A stretch of 64,000 nucleotides of DNA from SIG622 sp045652245 (GCA_045652245.1 JAZRTY010000033.1:1-64000); one strand, 5' to 3'; positions 7,521 through 15,969 are shown, counted from the first letter of the stretch. A program made the numbers and translations. The notes: generated by a model not told the origin, from the sequence alone.

Positions 7521-8252
7521 TTACTGTTTTTTCATTTGTCTGAGGAAACAGAATACGGCAATCGCCGTTATTGCTACGCTATACAGAACAATCGGCAAAA
7601 TATGTGTGGCAGCAAGCCCGAAATCTCCGCTAAACAACGCTTTTTCCATTTCTGCTGCGTGAACGAACGGGAGTGCATTGGCTATTTTCTCAAAGAAGCC
7701 TCCCACGAGTTTCAAATCGAACCACACGCCAGAAAGCCACGCAGAGAGATTGGTAAGTAACGCTCCGCAGATGCCGCCGACCTGCTTGACTCCAAAAACA
7801 CTACCACACAAAAGTCCAAGCGCAATATTGAAAACAGCCATAGGTATCATACCGATAACCGCATAGATAATATTCACACTGAGCGTAAGCCCCAAGGGGA
7901 TTGCAAACAGATAGCAGATAACCGTCTGTCCGAGAGCAATGGGCAGAAGCGGAAGCATGTATCCTATGATGAAATCAAATCCCGTAAGCGGTGTTGTATA
8001 TAGTCTTTGCAAGAGCGCGCTTTCACGGTCTTTAGCAACCAATGTTGCTGAAAACAACGTCATAAACGATAGTCCAAACACAGTAATGCCGGGAGTTAAT
8101 GTATCAATCTCAAACAAGCTCACGGGAATATTTGCCTGTAAAGCACTGAGAAGCAATAACAATACCAACGGAAATCCCAGGCCGAAACCAAGGTTGATCG
8201 GATCGCGCAAGATCTCCTTCGTGCATCTTTTAGCAAAAGTGATCATTCTCAT
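7521..8252 (-). CDS. ABC-2 type exporter permease
   Basis: 243 residues with six predicted helices, the first preceded by the basic segment KRCTKEILRDPINLGF and the cytoplasmic coupling segment DRESALLQRLYTTPL near residue 75. This is the DrrB/ABC-2 membrane family used for drug or antibiotic export. Its start overlaps the ATPase stop by four bases and the LytTR gene follows after 11 bases, so all four genes form one transcript. The substrate cannot be read from sequence. Confidence 0.87.
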   Translation of the reverse strand: MRMITFAKRCTKEILRDPINLGFGLGFPLVLLLLLSALQANIPVSLFEIDTLTPGITVFGLSFMTLFSATLVAKDRESALLQRLYTTPLTGFDFIIGYMLPLLPIALGQTVICYLFAIPLGLTLSVNIIYAVIGMIPMAVFNIALGLLCGSVFGVKQVGGICGALLTNLSAWLSGVWFDLKLVGGFFEKIANALPFVHAAEMEKALFSGDFGLAATHILPIVLYSVAITAIAVFCFLRQMKKQ

Positions 8253-8977
8253 ACCACACCCTCCTTTACGATAGAAACGAATGCTGCTTCAAAATCGTTT
8301 GTTCCGGCTTTTTCGTTAAGTTCTTCCACCGTCCCTTGTGCAAGAAGCTTTCCGCTTTTCATAATGCCTATACGGTCGGAGAGTGACTCGGCTTCTTCCA
8401 TATAGTGTGTAGTTAAGATAATCGTGATTTTGCCTTTCAATGAACGAATGGTTTCCCAAAGCTCGTGCCTTGCTATAACGTCAAGCCCAAGAGTAGGCTC
8501 GTCTAAAAATAGAATCTTAGGCTCGCTTATCAGTGCCATTGCAATGCTGACACGCCGTTGCCAACCTCCTGATAGCTTACCTGCCTTTCTTTGCAACACA
8601 GTATCCAAACCAAACCTCTCGGAAAGCTCTGTAATCTTCGCCTGCGTTTTTTCCTTGGGGAAGCCGTGAATACCACAAATCAGTTCAAGGTTTTCCTTCA
8701 CGGAAAGATTAGGCGCAATGGCGGTTTCTTGTGGAGATACGCCAATCAACCGCTTTACTTGTTCTGATTCCTTCGTTATACTGTAACCACCCACAACGGC
8801 ATCTCCGTCTGTAGGCATTGTTAGGCAAGAAAGCATTTTTATTGTCGTAGTCTTTCCTGCGCCGTTTACACCGAGCAGAGAAAACAATTCACCTTGCCGT
8901 ATTTCTAAATCAAGCTTATCTACGGCAGTAATATTTTTATACTGCTTAATAAGTTCAACCGTTTTAATTGCTTGCAT
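8249..8977 (-). CDS. ABC transporter ATP-binding protein
   Basis: 242 residues. Walker A GVNGAGKTTTIKML near residue 33, signature LSGGWQRRVSIAMAL near 134 and Walker B ILFLDEPTLGLD near 155. The H-loop is LTTHYMEEAESLSDRIGIM, as in DrrA-type drug exporters. I take the ATG at 8977 rather than 8992 because GGAGGA lies between the two. First gene of the exporter/LytTR/DUF3021 operon; the upstream gap contains a TATAAT with only a weak -35. Confidence 0.9.
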   Translation of the reverse strand: MQAIKTVELIKQYKNITAVDKLDLEIRQGELFSLLGVNGAGKTTTIKMLSCLTMPTDGDAVVGGYSITKESEQVKRLIGVSPQETAIAPNLSVKENLELICGIHGFPKEKTQAKITELSERFGLDTVLQRKAGKLSGGWQRRVSIAMALISEPKILFLDEPTLGLDVIARHELWETIRSLKGKITIILTTHYMEEAESLSDRIGIMKSGKLLAQGTVEELNEKAGTNDFEAAFVSIVKEGVV

Positions 8978-9108
8978 TTGTTTATCCTCCATTTCATTTT
9001 GCTTACGGATAACATTATAGCAAATAAAAACGAAGAATTGTTGATTTTTGTCTGTTCGGTCGTTTTTCGTGTCTTATCGGTTATAATAGTGCAAGGCTCT
9101 TAAAAATC

Positions 9109-9136
9109 AGCCCTCGCTCCATTTCGGATCGGGGGC
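9109..9136 (-). terminator. Terminator after the AraC-family gene (repeat family T3)
   Basis: GCCCTCGCTCC ... GGATCGGGGGC hairpin, read leftward into CTGATTTTTAAG. Shares CCCTCGCTCCATTT with T1 and T2 and an additional block (TATGGATTTTGCTGTTTT) with the region beside T2, although the genes they end are unrelated. Confidence 0.7.
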
Positions 9137-9169
9137 ATATGCCTTTCTTATGGATTTTGCTGTTTTATA

Positions 9170-10045
9170 TCAAATACTTTTCACTGCAACCAACTCAATA
9201 TATCCCCTTGCTCCGATTGGTTCAAGTTGAATACGAGGATTGCTATCATCCCACTCATATCCAATTACTTCGGGATTGTATTTTTTGATTGCATACCAAA
9301 TCTGCTCAATAGCTTCACCGAAGTTCTCCTCTTCAAAAGGCTCACCTTGGAACATAATATATTTGCATTTAGGCAATTCGATAACGTCGAATCCTTCTGG
9401 GATTTCACCCGAATAATCTGCTGCTACCTCTACACCCTGCACATATTCAGATGTTCCTTCGTTGATGTACTTTTTAGGAAGCCATAAGCACACCGGTTCA
9501 CCACAGATAGATTTCATACTACAGAGCAGTCCCCATACGTCACAACCAACCTCTTCACAATATTTAAAGTATTCGATGGCTTCTTTTCCTCGCTTGATAA
9601 TAACCTTTCTTTCGGGCTTCTCGATTACCTGAACAAAAACACTTTTTACTTCGCTCATTTTTTTGCTTTCCTTTCTGTTTGCATACTTGATACCATAAGG
9701 CTTGAACAGATAGATTGGAGTAGGACGCATAGAATATTCATAAGGATTACAACAAAACTCTTTGTAAAAAGCTCGCTGATATCCGTCCACGCTCTCAAAT
9801 CCGTAATCAAATGCAACGTCAATGATCTTTACTTTTTCATCCCGTAATCGAAGCGCGGATTTGGATAATCTCAGACGCCTGATATATACAGCAGGTGTCA
9901 TATGGAGCAAATCCACAAAGAGTCTATATGAGTACCACGGAGAATACTTTGATAAGTTTGCGAGGTCGGCCATCGTAATATTCGTGTCAAGATGCGCCTC
10001 AATGTAGTCTTGCATTCTTTGAACCGCTTCTATATGTTCATCCAT
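9170..10045 (-). CDS. AraC-family regulator with GyrI-like effector domain
   Basis: 291 residues. Residues 8-105 hold two helix-turn-helix units of the AraC type (TMADLANLSKYSPWYSYRLF and VKIIDVAFDYGFESVDGYQRAF). Residues 140-290 form a GyrI/BmrR-like ligand-binding domain (FVQVIEKPERKVIIKR ... YIELVAVK). The same two-part architecture is found in multidrug and SOS-linked regulators such as Rob and SoxS relatives. It stands alone between two terminators. No obvious target gene lies adjacent except the exporter operon downstream and the PAP2 phosphatase gene upstream. Confidence 0.9.
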   Translation of the reverse strand: MDEHIEAVQRMQDYIEAHLDTNITMADLANLSKYSPWYSYRLFVDLLHMTPAVYIRRLRLSKSALRLRDEKVKIIDVAFDYGFESVDGYQRAFYKEFCCNPYEYSMRPTPIYLFKPYGIKYANRKESKKMSEVKSVFVQVIEKPERKVIIKRGKEAIEYFKYCEEVGCDVWGLLCSMKSICGEPVCLWLPKKYINEGTSEYVQGVEVAADYSGEIPEGFDVIELPKCKYIMFQGEPFEEENFGEAIEQIWYAIKKYNPEVIGYEWDDSNPRIQLEPIGARGYIELVAVKSI

Positions 10046-10120
10046 TTCTGTTCACCTCCTTATACCAAATATTATAGAACAATCCGAAAGGATTTTCTCG
10101 ACTTTATTTGCTGAAATAAT

Positions 10121-10152
10121 AGAGCCACCCAATATACGGTAGCGGCTCTATC
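10121..10152 (-). terminator. Terminator after the PAP2 gene
   Basis: Leftward AGAGCCGC ... GGTGGCTCT hairpin followed by ATTATTTC. It lies between the PAP2 stop and the AraC gene start. Confidence 0.6.
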
Positions 10153-10175
10153 TCGATTGACAAACATGAATTTGT

Positions 10176-10835
10176 TTAGAGGTTCTTTGTTGCTATGTCA
10201 CTGATAGCATAATACATCAACACAATCGCTGTGCTCAACAAAGCACCACCAATGATATCGGTGATCCAATGCACGCCCGATGCAAGTCTGCCTATGACCA
10301 TAAAGGCAATAAACGCGGCAATCGCAATCATTACACACCTACTGAAGGCTTTGTTCTTGATACGGGCACGGAGCTGCTTCATTGCCGTAGGCATCACACA
10401 CATCACAAGCATAGTTGTTGATGATGGATAGGATGCTTCAAGATATCCGTCAATGAGAGTAGGTCTGTAATTGATAACAACCGTTTCAAAGAGGATATAT
10501 ACCGCCATTACAACGATATAAAACACACCGAGCGCGAGAATGCTATGATCTACCTTCCACAAACTTTTGCGCTTGATTAACTGCGCAAGTCCGAGAATGG
10601 CAAATCCAAATACCACGGCTATCGGAACAAGCCCCAACCAATCGGTTACAGTGTAAAGAAGCCATTTCACACCCGTAAGCTCGTGTACGAATCCGTTTAG
10701 TGTCGCAAAGCCAACCGACGAACCTTCGGGGCCGATTGCTCGCACGTCAACGAAGCGAACTAACACCGTCCATAACACAAACGCCGCAAGCAAGCCTACT
10801 CCTACCCAAAACAACTTTCTGTTTTTCTTTTCCAT
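10176..10835 (-). CDS. PAP2-family membrane phosphatase
   Basis: 219 residues with six hydrophobic segments. The three-part phosphatase signature is recognisable though divergent: Kx6RP is weak, SYPSSTTMLVMCV (residues about 136-148) is the SGH-like second motif with Thr where His is usual, and RLASGVHWITDIIGG (185-200) is the SRxxxxxHxxxD third motif. The missing His in motif two could reduce activity. It would dephosphorylate lipid phosphates such as undecaprenyl pyrophosphate, phosphatidate or phosphatidylglycerol phosphate at the membrane. Transcribed alone between terminators, start supported by AAGGTTAAAGGATA upstream. Confidence 0.8.
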   Translation of the reverse strand: MEKKNRKLFWVGVGLLAAFVLWTVLVRFVDVRAIGPEGSSVGFATLNGFVHELTGVKWLLYTVTDWLGLVPIAVVFGFAILGLAQLIKRKSLWKVDHSILALGVFYIVVMAVYILFETVVINYRPTLIDGYLEASYPSSTTMLVMCVMPTAMKQLRARIKNKAFSRCVMIAIAAFIAFMVIGRLASGVHWITDIIGGALLSTAIVLMYYAISDIATKNL

Positions 10836-10889
10836 TATCCTTTAACCTTCCTTTTGTGTATTGGCTTTCGCCTGAATACATTTTAACGG

Positions 10890-10945
10890 AAGGCACGGGG
10901 ATATACAAGAAACGAACCGTCACGGGCGTGATACGTTTCGTGTCA
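10890..10945 (-). terminator. Candidate terminator of the MarR-headed operon
   Basis: Leftward GAAACGTATCACG, CC, CGTGACGGTTCGTTTC forms a long imperfect stem followed by TTGTATATCC. Weak T-run, so low confidence, but it is placed just after the last gene of the operon. Confidence 0.4.
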
Positions 10946-11548
10946 CCTGTGTTTTATGAGCATTAAAGCCTTAATTGTCAAGAGTGCGAACGCAAACACG
11001 GCGGCATACGGCTGTGAGCTTATCATAAAAAGCAGTACCACGATTGCTCCGAGTGTGAGTGAAGCCGCCGTTTTGCTTTTTACCCAAGCCGTCGTTTGAA
11101 CGTTTTGTAATGCGAGTGTCAGAATGCCCATTACGGTCATTGCGATGACTACGGCAAGGTATGCTATTTTTAAGTATGTCTGAACGCCGTCAAGTGCGAT
11201 GAGCGACACACTTTGAATGATTCCGTCTGCTTTTTCGGCGAAGAACGGCAGAAAAAGGAGCATAGCAATACAGAGATCAAGTAGTCCGTATATCAAATCA
11301 CGAAAATGCTTTTCTTTTCGTTTGTTATCTTCCTCGGCTATCGTCAGCACCTCGTCCGAGGAAAGCAGCTCGTCAACTGTCACCCCAAAGAATTTCGCAA
11401 TCGCTTTTAATGACTCTATATTCGGGTATCCTCTGCCTGACTCCCATTTTGAGATAGCAGTTCGAGATACGTAAAGCTTTTCAGCAAGTTCCTCTTGCGT
11501 AAGCCCCTTTTGTTTTCTTAATTCTTGAAGTTTTTCGTTAAATTCCAT
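10943..11548 (-). CDS. XRE-family regulator with C-terminal membrane segments
   Basis: 201 residues. Residues 1-65 are a Cro/CI helix-turn-helix (LRKQKGLTQEELAEKLYVSRTAISKWESGRGYPNIESL). The remaining part has four hydrophobic segments, a common Bacillota arrangement in which a membrane domain tethers or gates the regulator. The ATG at 11548 was chosen because the helix-turn-helix begins immediately there; longer starts run through the upstream nucleotidyltransferase gene. It overlaps that gene by 11 bases and is the last cistron of the eight-gene operon that starts with MarR. Confidence 0.88.
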   Translation of the reverse strand: MEFNEKLQELRKQKGLTQEELAEKLYVSRTAISKWESGRGYPNIESLKAIAKFFGVTVDELLSSDEVLTIAEEDNKRKEKHFRDLIYGLLDLCIAMLLFLPFFAEKADGIIQSVSLIALDGVQTYLKIAYLAVVIAMTVMGILTLALQNVQTTAWVKSKTAASLTLGAIVVLLFMISSQPYAAVFAFALLTIKALMLIKHR

Positions 11549-12224
11549 AATCGTCCTGTATATACTGCTTCGTGTTTTCAATCCACTTTTTAGACCAAGC
11601 AAACAAAACCTCTGACATTGCGCCGAACTCAACAGCATCGCCATTCTTCAACTTCAAAAAGATTTCAACAATCTCTCGTTCATCGGCAGAAGCCACGCCA
11701 AGCAGGTCTTTTTGATGCTTGATGTATTTTCCCGTCTGCTTGAAAGTAATAGCCTGCACAACAAAGGATGCGGATTTATACAGCCCGCGCAAAATGTCCT
11801 CGCTCTTTTCGTGTAGCATATTATGTACACAGCCGTGATAGATGTTGCAAGCACCGATTTTGATTGCTCTGCTGACAGCCGCTTCGTCAATGACCGTAAG
11901 CAATTCATCAAGGCTGCCTTTTATGGGTGTCGTGTCGTAACAAAACTGAAAAAGGTCAGAAGGCTCCCAATTAAGAAGCTCCTTCTTTCCCGAAAGAAAA
12001 CCGCAGAGCAACTCTCTGTAAGGCAGGGTATCTAACATTGCATTGTATTTTTGAATGTCAGAAGCGGATAACTCGTCAAGTATCACAACAATATCAATAT
12101 CGCTTGTTTCGGTTGCTTCGCCGCGCCCGTAACTTCCTTGCAGTCCAACAAACCACACACAATTTTCAAAATTTTCATGTAAGGCTTTCAAAAAGCCGTC
12201 CATCCATACGGTTATATCGATCAT
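11538..12224 (-). CDS. Nucleotidyltransferase-fold protein
   Basis: 228 residues. GLQGSYGRGEATETSDIDIVV (residues about 27-47) is the Gly-Ser ... D-x-D signature of Pol-beta-type nucleotidyltransferases, the fold of aminoglycoside adenylyltransferases. The helical C-terminal half resembles the substrate domain of that group. Start at 12224 (MIDITVW) is favoured because GGAGG is eight bases upstream. It is a candidate small-molecule (antibiotic) modifying enzyme, but toxin-antitoxin MNT-type function is also possible. It is the seventh gene of the MarR operon and overlaps the XRE gene. Confidence 0.8.
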   Translation of the reverse strand: MIDITVWMDGFLKALHENFENCVWFVGLQGSYGRGEATETSDIDIVVILDELSASDIQKYNAMLDTLPYRELLCGFLSGKKELLNWEPSDLFQFCYDTTPIKGSLDELLTVIDEAAVSRAIKIGACNIYHGCVHNMLHEKSEDILRGLYKSASFVVQAITFKQTGKYIKHQKDLLGVASADEREIVEIFLKLKNGDAVEFGAMSEVLFAWSKKWIENTKQYIQDDYGI

Positions 12225-12239
12225 TTTCATTACCTCCAC

Positions 12240-12251
12240 AAATTGGAATTT
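12240..12251. repeat. Junction repeat copy 1 (AAATTGGAATTT)
   Basis: First of three identical 12-base inverted repeats that sit directly behind stop codons in the operon. Here it extends to ACAAATT-GG-AATTTGT and lies between the CDP-alcohol transferase stop and the nucleotidyltransferase ribosome site. Confidence 0.7.
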
Positions 12252-12253
12252 GT

Positions 12254-12760
12254 CTATAAAACCTCTTGTCCTTTCGCAATAAAATAAACTTCTTGCATTA
12301 CCGCACCGGTTGCAAGTACACATACTATTGCAACGCTGTAGGTGGTTGGGGAAAAATCAGCGTTTAGCGGCAAAAGGAACAAGGCAAATCCCGTTATTCT
12401 ATTTGACACGCTATGTATTGATATTAGTTTTTTCTTGCGAATAAAGATGAGCGTAATATTAAATATCTTAATAAGTGCAATAAGCGTAATCCATACCCAT
12501 AGCCATACGGGTATGTGCAAAATGGGCAGTATCTTTATGGCGCATACGAACATAAATACAAAGTCAGAGACGGTATCAAGGCTTGCTCCAAATTGACTGA
12601 CCGCGCCCGTCTTTCGCGCTATCGTTCCATCTATCATATCGGTAAGTCCGCAAAGCAGATAGAGCGCGTAAAACCATGACGATGATAGAGGAAGGAACAA
12701 GAGAGGCAGACTAAATACAATGCGCGAGCCCGTGATAATGTTTGCAATATATTTTTTCAT
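12254..12760 (-). CDS. CDP-alcohol phosphatidyltransferase
   Basis: 168 residues, five to six membrane helices. The family motif D-x2-DG-x2-AR-x8-G-x3-D-x3-D is fully present as DMIDGTIARKTGAVSQFGASLDTVSD (about residues 41-65, given here as its key residues D, DG, AR, G, D, D). Such enzymes join CDP-diacylglycerol to an alcohol such as glycerol-3-phosphate or inositol phosphate. The short length suggests a PgsA-like enzyme, though the substrate is undecided. There is no ribosome site before its ATG; the junction repeat AAATTCCAATTT abuts the start codon, so it may rely on coupling to the C45 gene upstream. Confidence 0.85.
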   Translation of the reverse strand: MKKYIANIITGSRIVFSLPLLFLPLSSSWFYALYLLCGLTDMIDGTIARKTGAVSQFGASLDTVSDFVFMFVCAIKILPILHIPVWLWVWITLIALIKIFNITLIFIRKKKLISIHSVSNRITGFALFLLPLNADFSPTTYSVAIVCVLATGAVMQEVYFIAKGQEVL

Positions 12761-12772
12761 AAATTGGAATTT
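12761..12772. repeat. Junction repeat copy 2 (AAATTGGAATTT)
   Basis: Second identical copy, filling the 13-base gap between the C45 hydrolase stop codon and the ATG of the CDP-alcohol transferase. It leaves no room for a ribosome site. Confidence 0.7.
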
Positions 12773-12773
12773 A

Positions 12774-13808
12774 CTATTTTTTTAATCTCTCATCCTTTAT
12801 AAATCTGCATCTTCTTGGATTTCCTTCTGACCTATATATTGTTAAATCATCCAAATCAAATATTGAGCTCCATACCGTTTCAAAATTTAATGATTTATCA
12901 TATTGACACATAAAACCTCTATTACCTTTAAGAATTTCCTTTATGTATTCTATAATATCTTCATCATTATATTTTTCAAAAGCGTTAATTACGTTATTGT
13001 ATCTTTCAGTTGTGTTATATTCGTCTATTTCATCCCACTCATATTTTTTCATACTTTCAGATACAAAATTATTTACAGTACATATTACACTTAATTTATC
13101 ATTTATTTTAATAGGTTCGCGAGTTGTTTTTTTATTAGGTGTACATTCAATTACAAACATATCTCCGCTTTTATCGGCAAGTAAAATATTACAATTAGAA
13201 GATACGGGTAATTTAAACAGTAATTCTTTTGCATCATTTACGTTATCAGCTTTTTCGAGCAAATATCTGACAATAAATACCGAGTTAAATCCCGGCCTTA
13301 TATCTTCAAGTTTAGTTCCGACAAAAGTCATTGCAACAGTTAAACCTTTTTCGTTTATGCCTTCCTCTCCATTGATAAATGATGATGTAGTAATATTAAA
13401 TTTATTATTCCCGGTTATTTTATATATTTCACTTTTTGAACCGTTTTTTAGGTATGGAGGCAAATCATTATTTCTTCCATAATAAACATGATTATTATAA
13501 TTTATTGCAAAAGCAGTACAACCTCTTATTTCTATGGGAAAATTATCTTCTAAGTTGTACATACAGCATCCCATAGCTAAAAGCCACGATGCAAATTTAT
13601 AATAATCAATTCCTAACGTATCTGTAATACCTTTTATTTCGTCACATACTTCTTTAAAGTGTTCTTTCAAGAGCTTTTCACTCTCTTTTCCATGGTTCAT
13701 TTGAAAGTCATCCATATTAAGCGGAAACACAATATTGCACTTTTTGAATATGTTTCCTCTTTTAACACCGATTTCGTAATGATTTCCTTTAAATCTTAAA
13801 TGGTACAT
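12774..13808 (-). CDS. C45-family (acyl-CoA:6-APA acyltransferase-like) hydrolase
   Basis: 344 residues. The N-terminal nucleophile segment RGCTAFAINYNNHVYYGRNNDLPP (residues about 94-117; Cys at about 96) matches the C45/choloylglycine hydrolase family, which are Ntn hydrolases that self-cleave to expose the Cys. Later family blocks are GEEGINEKGLTVAMTFVG and LLADKSGDMFVIECTPNKK. Known members act on penicillin side chains, bile salts or N-acyl amides. Base composition is noticeably richer in A+T than in the upstream cargo, suggesting a separate origin. It is the fifth gene of the MarR operon. Confidence 0.85.
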   Translation of the reverse strand: MYHLRFKGNHYEIGVKRGNIFKKCNIVFPLNMDDFQMNHGKESEKLLKEHFKEVCDEIKGITDTLGIDYYKFASWLLAMGCCMYNLEDNFPIEIRGCTAFAINYNNHVYYGRNNDLPPYLKNGSKSEIYKITGNNKFNITTSSFINGEEGINEKGLTVAMTFVGTKLEDIRPGFNSVFIVRYLLEKADNVNDAKELLFKLPVSSNCNILLADKSGDMFVIECTPNKKTTREPIKINDKLSVICTVNNFVSESMKKYEWDEIDEYNTTERYNNVINAFEKYNDEDIIEYIKEILKGNRGFMCQYDKSLNFETVWSSIFDLDDLTIYRSEGNPRRCRFIKDERLKK

Positions 13809-13825
13809 TATTTCAACTCACTTTC

Positions 13826-13837
13826 AAATTGGAATTT
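13826..13837. repeat. Junction repeat copy 3 (AAATTGGAATTT)
   Basis: Third identical copy, one base after the GrpB-family stop codon and 17 bases before the C45 start. A looser relative (ACAAATAAGAATTTG) sits before the GrpB gene at 14410-14424. Confidence 0.7.
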
Positions 13838-13838
13838 A

Positions 13839-14399
13839 TCAATATCTCTCGCCGTACAATTCTTTAGCTTGTTCGGTATGTTTCTTCACGAACACCGTTT
13901 TAGCATTTGTATAAGCATCTCGGTTATGTTCGTATTCTTTCCATAATGAGAGTTTTAATTTCTCATATTCTTTTGCTATATCGGGAAACTCGTTAAGATA
14001 ATCCCTGAAATACAATTCATCATTATCGCCCGTATATCTTAAATGCAAATGTAACACTCTCTCGGCAAAACCGCTCTCTGTGTACCCTTTGTTAAAGGAC
14101 AAGCCTTTATCGCTTTCCGACATACAAATATATCCGTTGTTAATAACCAAATCTTTATAATCAAACAGATTGCTTTCTTTGGGAATCTCCACGAGAATAT
14201 CAATAATGGGCTTTGCCCAAATGGAAGAAATCGCCGTATTTCCTATATGACTTATCCTTTGGGCTTGCGGAAGAACCTTCTTTAACAGGGCTTCTTCTTC
14301 CAAATACCATTGTTCCCAACACTCCTGATGTGCTGTTAAAATGATAGGAAACAACTGCCACAGTTCTTCCAAAGTCATTTCCGATAATCGCTTTACCAT
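13839..14399 (-). CDS. GrpB-family (UPF0157) protein
   Basis: 186 residues. HIGNTAISSIWAKPIIDILVEI (about residues 51-72) is the GrpB/UPF0157 version of the nucleotidyltransferase G-S/N ... D-x-D motif, and the C-terminal half carries the HLHLRY and YEKLKLSLW segments of the family. Relatives are found as stand-alone proteins and fused to dephospho-CoA kinase; the reaction is unknown. Several ATGs compete at the start (14411, 14402, 14399); GGAG favours 14399. Fourth gene of the MarR operon. Two nucleotidyltransferase-fold proteins in the same operon is notable. Confidence 0.85.
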   Translation of the reverse strand: MVKRLSEMTLEELWQLFPIILTAHQECWEQWYLEEEALLKKVLPQAQRISHIGNTAISSIWAKPIIDILVEIPKESNLFDYKDLVINNGYICMSESDKGLSFNKGYTESGFAERVLHLHLRYTGDNDELYFRDYLNEFPDIAKEYEKLKLSLWKEYEHNRDAYTNAKTVFVKKHTEQAKELYGERY

Positions 14400-14442
14400 C
14401 ATTTTCTCCATCAAATTCTTATTTGTCGGTGAGTTAATTATG

Positions 14443-14946
14443 TCATACTTCGCTTGAAAATGCTAACTTGTATTTTGGCAGTACAACTTTTATAAACACA
14501 AAGACATTAACTATCAATATAAGTCCATATAAAATTCGGGCAACGACTTCCGGAACGAGCAGCTTGATACCGTTCATATCTCCGCCACCAAAAAATCCGC
14601 AAAGGGCACTTAAATAAAGCGGATCTATCAATAACATTGCAATTGTAATATAGTATAAGCACGCTTTTATTGCTTTTGATGAAATGCCCCTTATTTTATC
14701 TATCAATGCAATCAGTATATATGCCGCCAGTAAGGTCGTAATAGATCCCAACAGGCAGAATACACCAATCTGTGTTTGCGTCAGCTTTTCAGCATATATA
14801 TCAATTTGCATTCCCAACCCCATAAAGTTAAGCTGCTTAAAAGCACCTATAAATAGGGCGTATATCATGTGTGCGCCTTCGTGTATCAGATAATATGCAA
14901 TGACGGCTGAGAGCAATCCAACATATTGTCTTACTCGTTTGTTCAT
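14443..14946 (-). CDS. HExxH membrane protein (site-2-protease-like)
   Basis: 167 residues with four membrane helices. The first helix carries HEGAH (residues about 22-26: AYYLIHEGAHMIYALFIGA), the zinc-binding HExxH signature, buried in the membrane as in M50 site-2 proteases. A second family motif (NPxxD-like) is not evident, so catalysis is uncertain. The chain could be a truncated metalloprotease or a DUF3267/M50-like relative. It lies 13 bases downstream of the GNAT gene and is the third cistron of the MarR operon. Confidence 0.65.
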   Translation of the reverse strand: MNKRVRQYVGLLSAVIAYYLIHEGAHMIYALFIGAFKQLNFMGLGMQIDIYAEKLTQTQIGVFCLLGSITTLLAAYILIALIDKIRGISSKAIKACLYYITIAMLLIDPLYLSALCGFFGGGDMNGIKLLVPEVVARILYGLILIVNVFVFIKVVLPKYKLAFSSEV

Positions 14947-14959
14947 TCGATTTACCTCA

Positions 14960-15508
14960 TTAAATTTGTTTATCCAATAATAGCCTATTTAAATCAGCCC
15001 ATTGATCTCTTGAAATTGCAAACACCTTCGTAATTTCATTTTCGTCATCTTGATATTCATCAACTTGTTTGCATCCATAAGAAATCGCAGTTTTTACTGA
15101 TGGCTCATTGGTGTACTTCATATAAGAATAGACGATCTGAAACGGCGTGTTGTTAAACGTCCAATCCCTGACTGCAATTGCCGCTTCTTTGGCGTATCCG
15201 TTTCTTTGCTTATTGGCTCTTATATGGTATCCGATTTCAGGCTTAATCCGACCGTCTATGAGCTGCAGGGTTAAACCGCAATCACCTATCATTTCTCCTG
15301 TTTCTTTCAAACATACTGCCCACAGTCCAAATCCAAATATCCGATATCGTTCTATATTTCTTTGTATCCAGTTTCTTACCCTGCCTTCATCAAAAATATA
15401 GGGATAGTGTTGCATAATATCCGAATCAGCCAACACTTCATATAGCGCATCGTAATCACTTTCCATCATTTCTCGCAGGGACAGACGTTCTGTTTCAATA
15501 ATCATCAT
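14960..15508 (-). CDS. GNAT N-acetyltransferase (RimJ/RimL type)
   Basis: 182 residues. Family features are the N-terminal ETERLSLREMMESDYDAL, the acetyl-CoA loop region EIGYHIRANKQRNGYAKEAA (about 92-111) and the NEPSVKTAISYGCK segment (about 134-147). Related proteins acetylate ribosomal protein N-termini, amino sugars or drugs. The start overlaps the MarR stop; ATG at 15508 and 15505 are both possible, the second having better spacing from GGAGG. Being co-transcribed directly behind a MarR regulator suggests it modifies the compound that MarR senses. Confidence 0.88.
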   Translation of the reverse strand: MMIIETERLSLREMMESDYDALYEVLADSDIMQHYPYIFDEGRVRNWIQRNIERYRIFGFGLWAVCLKETGEMIGDCGLTLQLIDGRIKPEIGYHIRANKQRNGYAKEAAIAVRDWTFNNTPFQIVYSYMKYTNEPSVKTAISYGCKQVDEYQDDENEITKVFAISRDQWADLNRLLLDKQI

Positions 15509-15969
15509 TTTCCTCCCACAGATTCTGTCAGTTTCGCCATCGCATCAATAAGAATTTCCATTTCATCATCCGATACAACACTAAAAATTTCTTTTACACT
15601 TTCCGATGATCCCACCTTATTGTCGGCAAGAAAGACTTTGGCTTTATCCGTTAAAAAAAGTCTTTGCTTACGCCGATCATTCTCGTCTTGTTGCGAAACA
15701 ATATAGCCGTCCTGTAAGAGTTTTGCGGATAGTTTATTGGCATTTTGATGTGTGCAGCCTAAAAAATCAGCCATATCTTTTATGGAAGGAGCCTCTTTGA
15801 AAAGTGTTACGCCATTTAGGAAAAACATCTGTTGCCAACTTAATTCTTTAAAAAAAGCGTTTGCCGCTGATTGATAGCGATTGACAAAGCGGCTCATCAA
15901 GGCAATTAGAACAAAAGGGGGAGCAAAATCCTCATAGCTGACTTTTTCTCCAAAAAGATTTTGTTTCAT
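15505..15969 (-). CDS. MarR-family regulator
   Basis: 154 residues, winged helix between about 60 and 120 (SIKDMADFLGCTHQNANKLSAKLLQDGYIVSQQDENDRRKQRLFLT), with the DENDRR wing typical of MarR. Flanking helices give the dimer interface. It heads an eight-gene operon. Two CAACWWGTTG sites overlap its own promoter, so it most probably represses the operon and is released by a ligand, as in MarR/EmrR systems. The ligand is unknown. Confidence 0.92.
   Translation of the reverse strand: MKQNLFGEKVSYEDFAPPFVLIALMSRFVNRYQSAANAFFKELSWQQMFFLNGVTLFKEAPSIKDMADFLGCTHQNANKLSAKLLQDGYIVSQQDENDRRKQRLFLTDKAKVFLADNKVGSSESVKEIFSVVSDDEMEILIDAMAKLTESVGGK

Noticed and set aside
12240..13837. Integron-type cassette array (attC sites)
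   Set aside because: Junction motifs are only 12 bases, lack R/L-box structure, and no integron integrase is present; kept only as an unexplained repeat.
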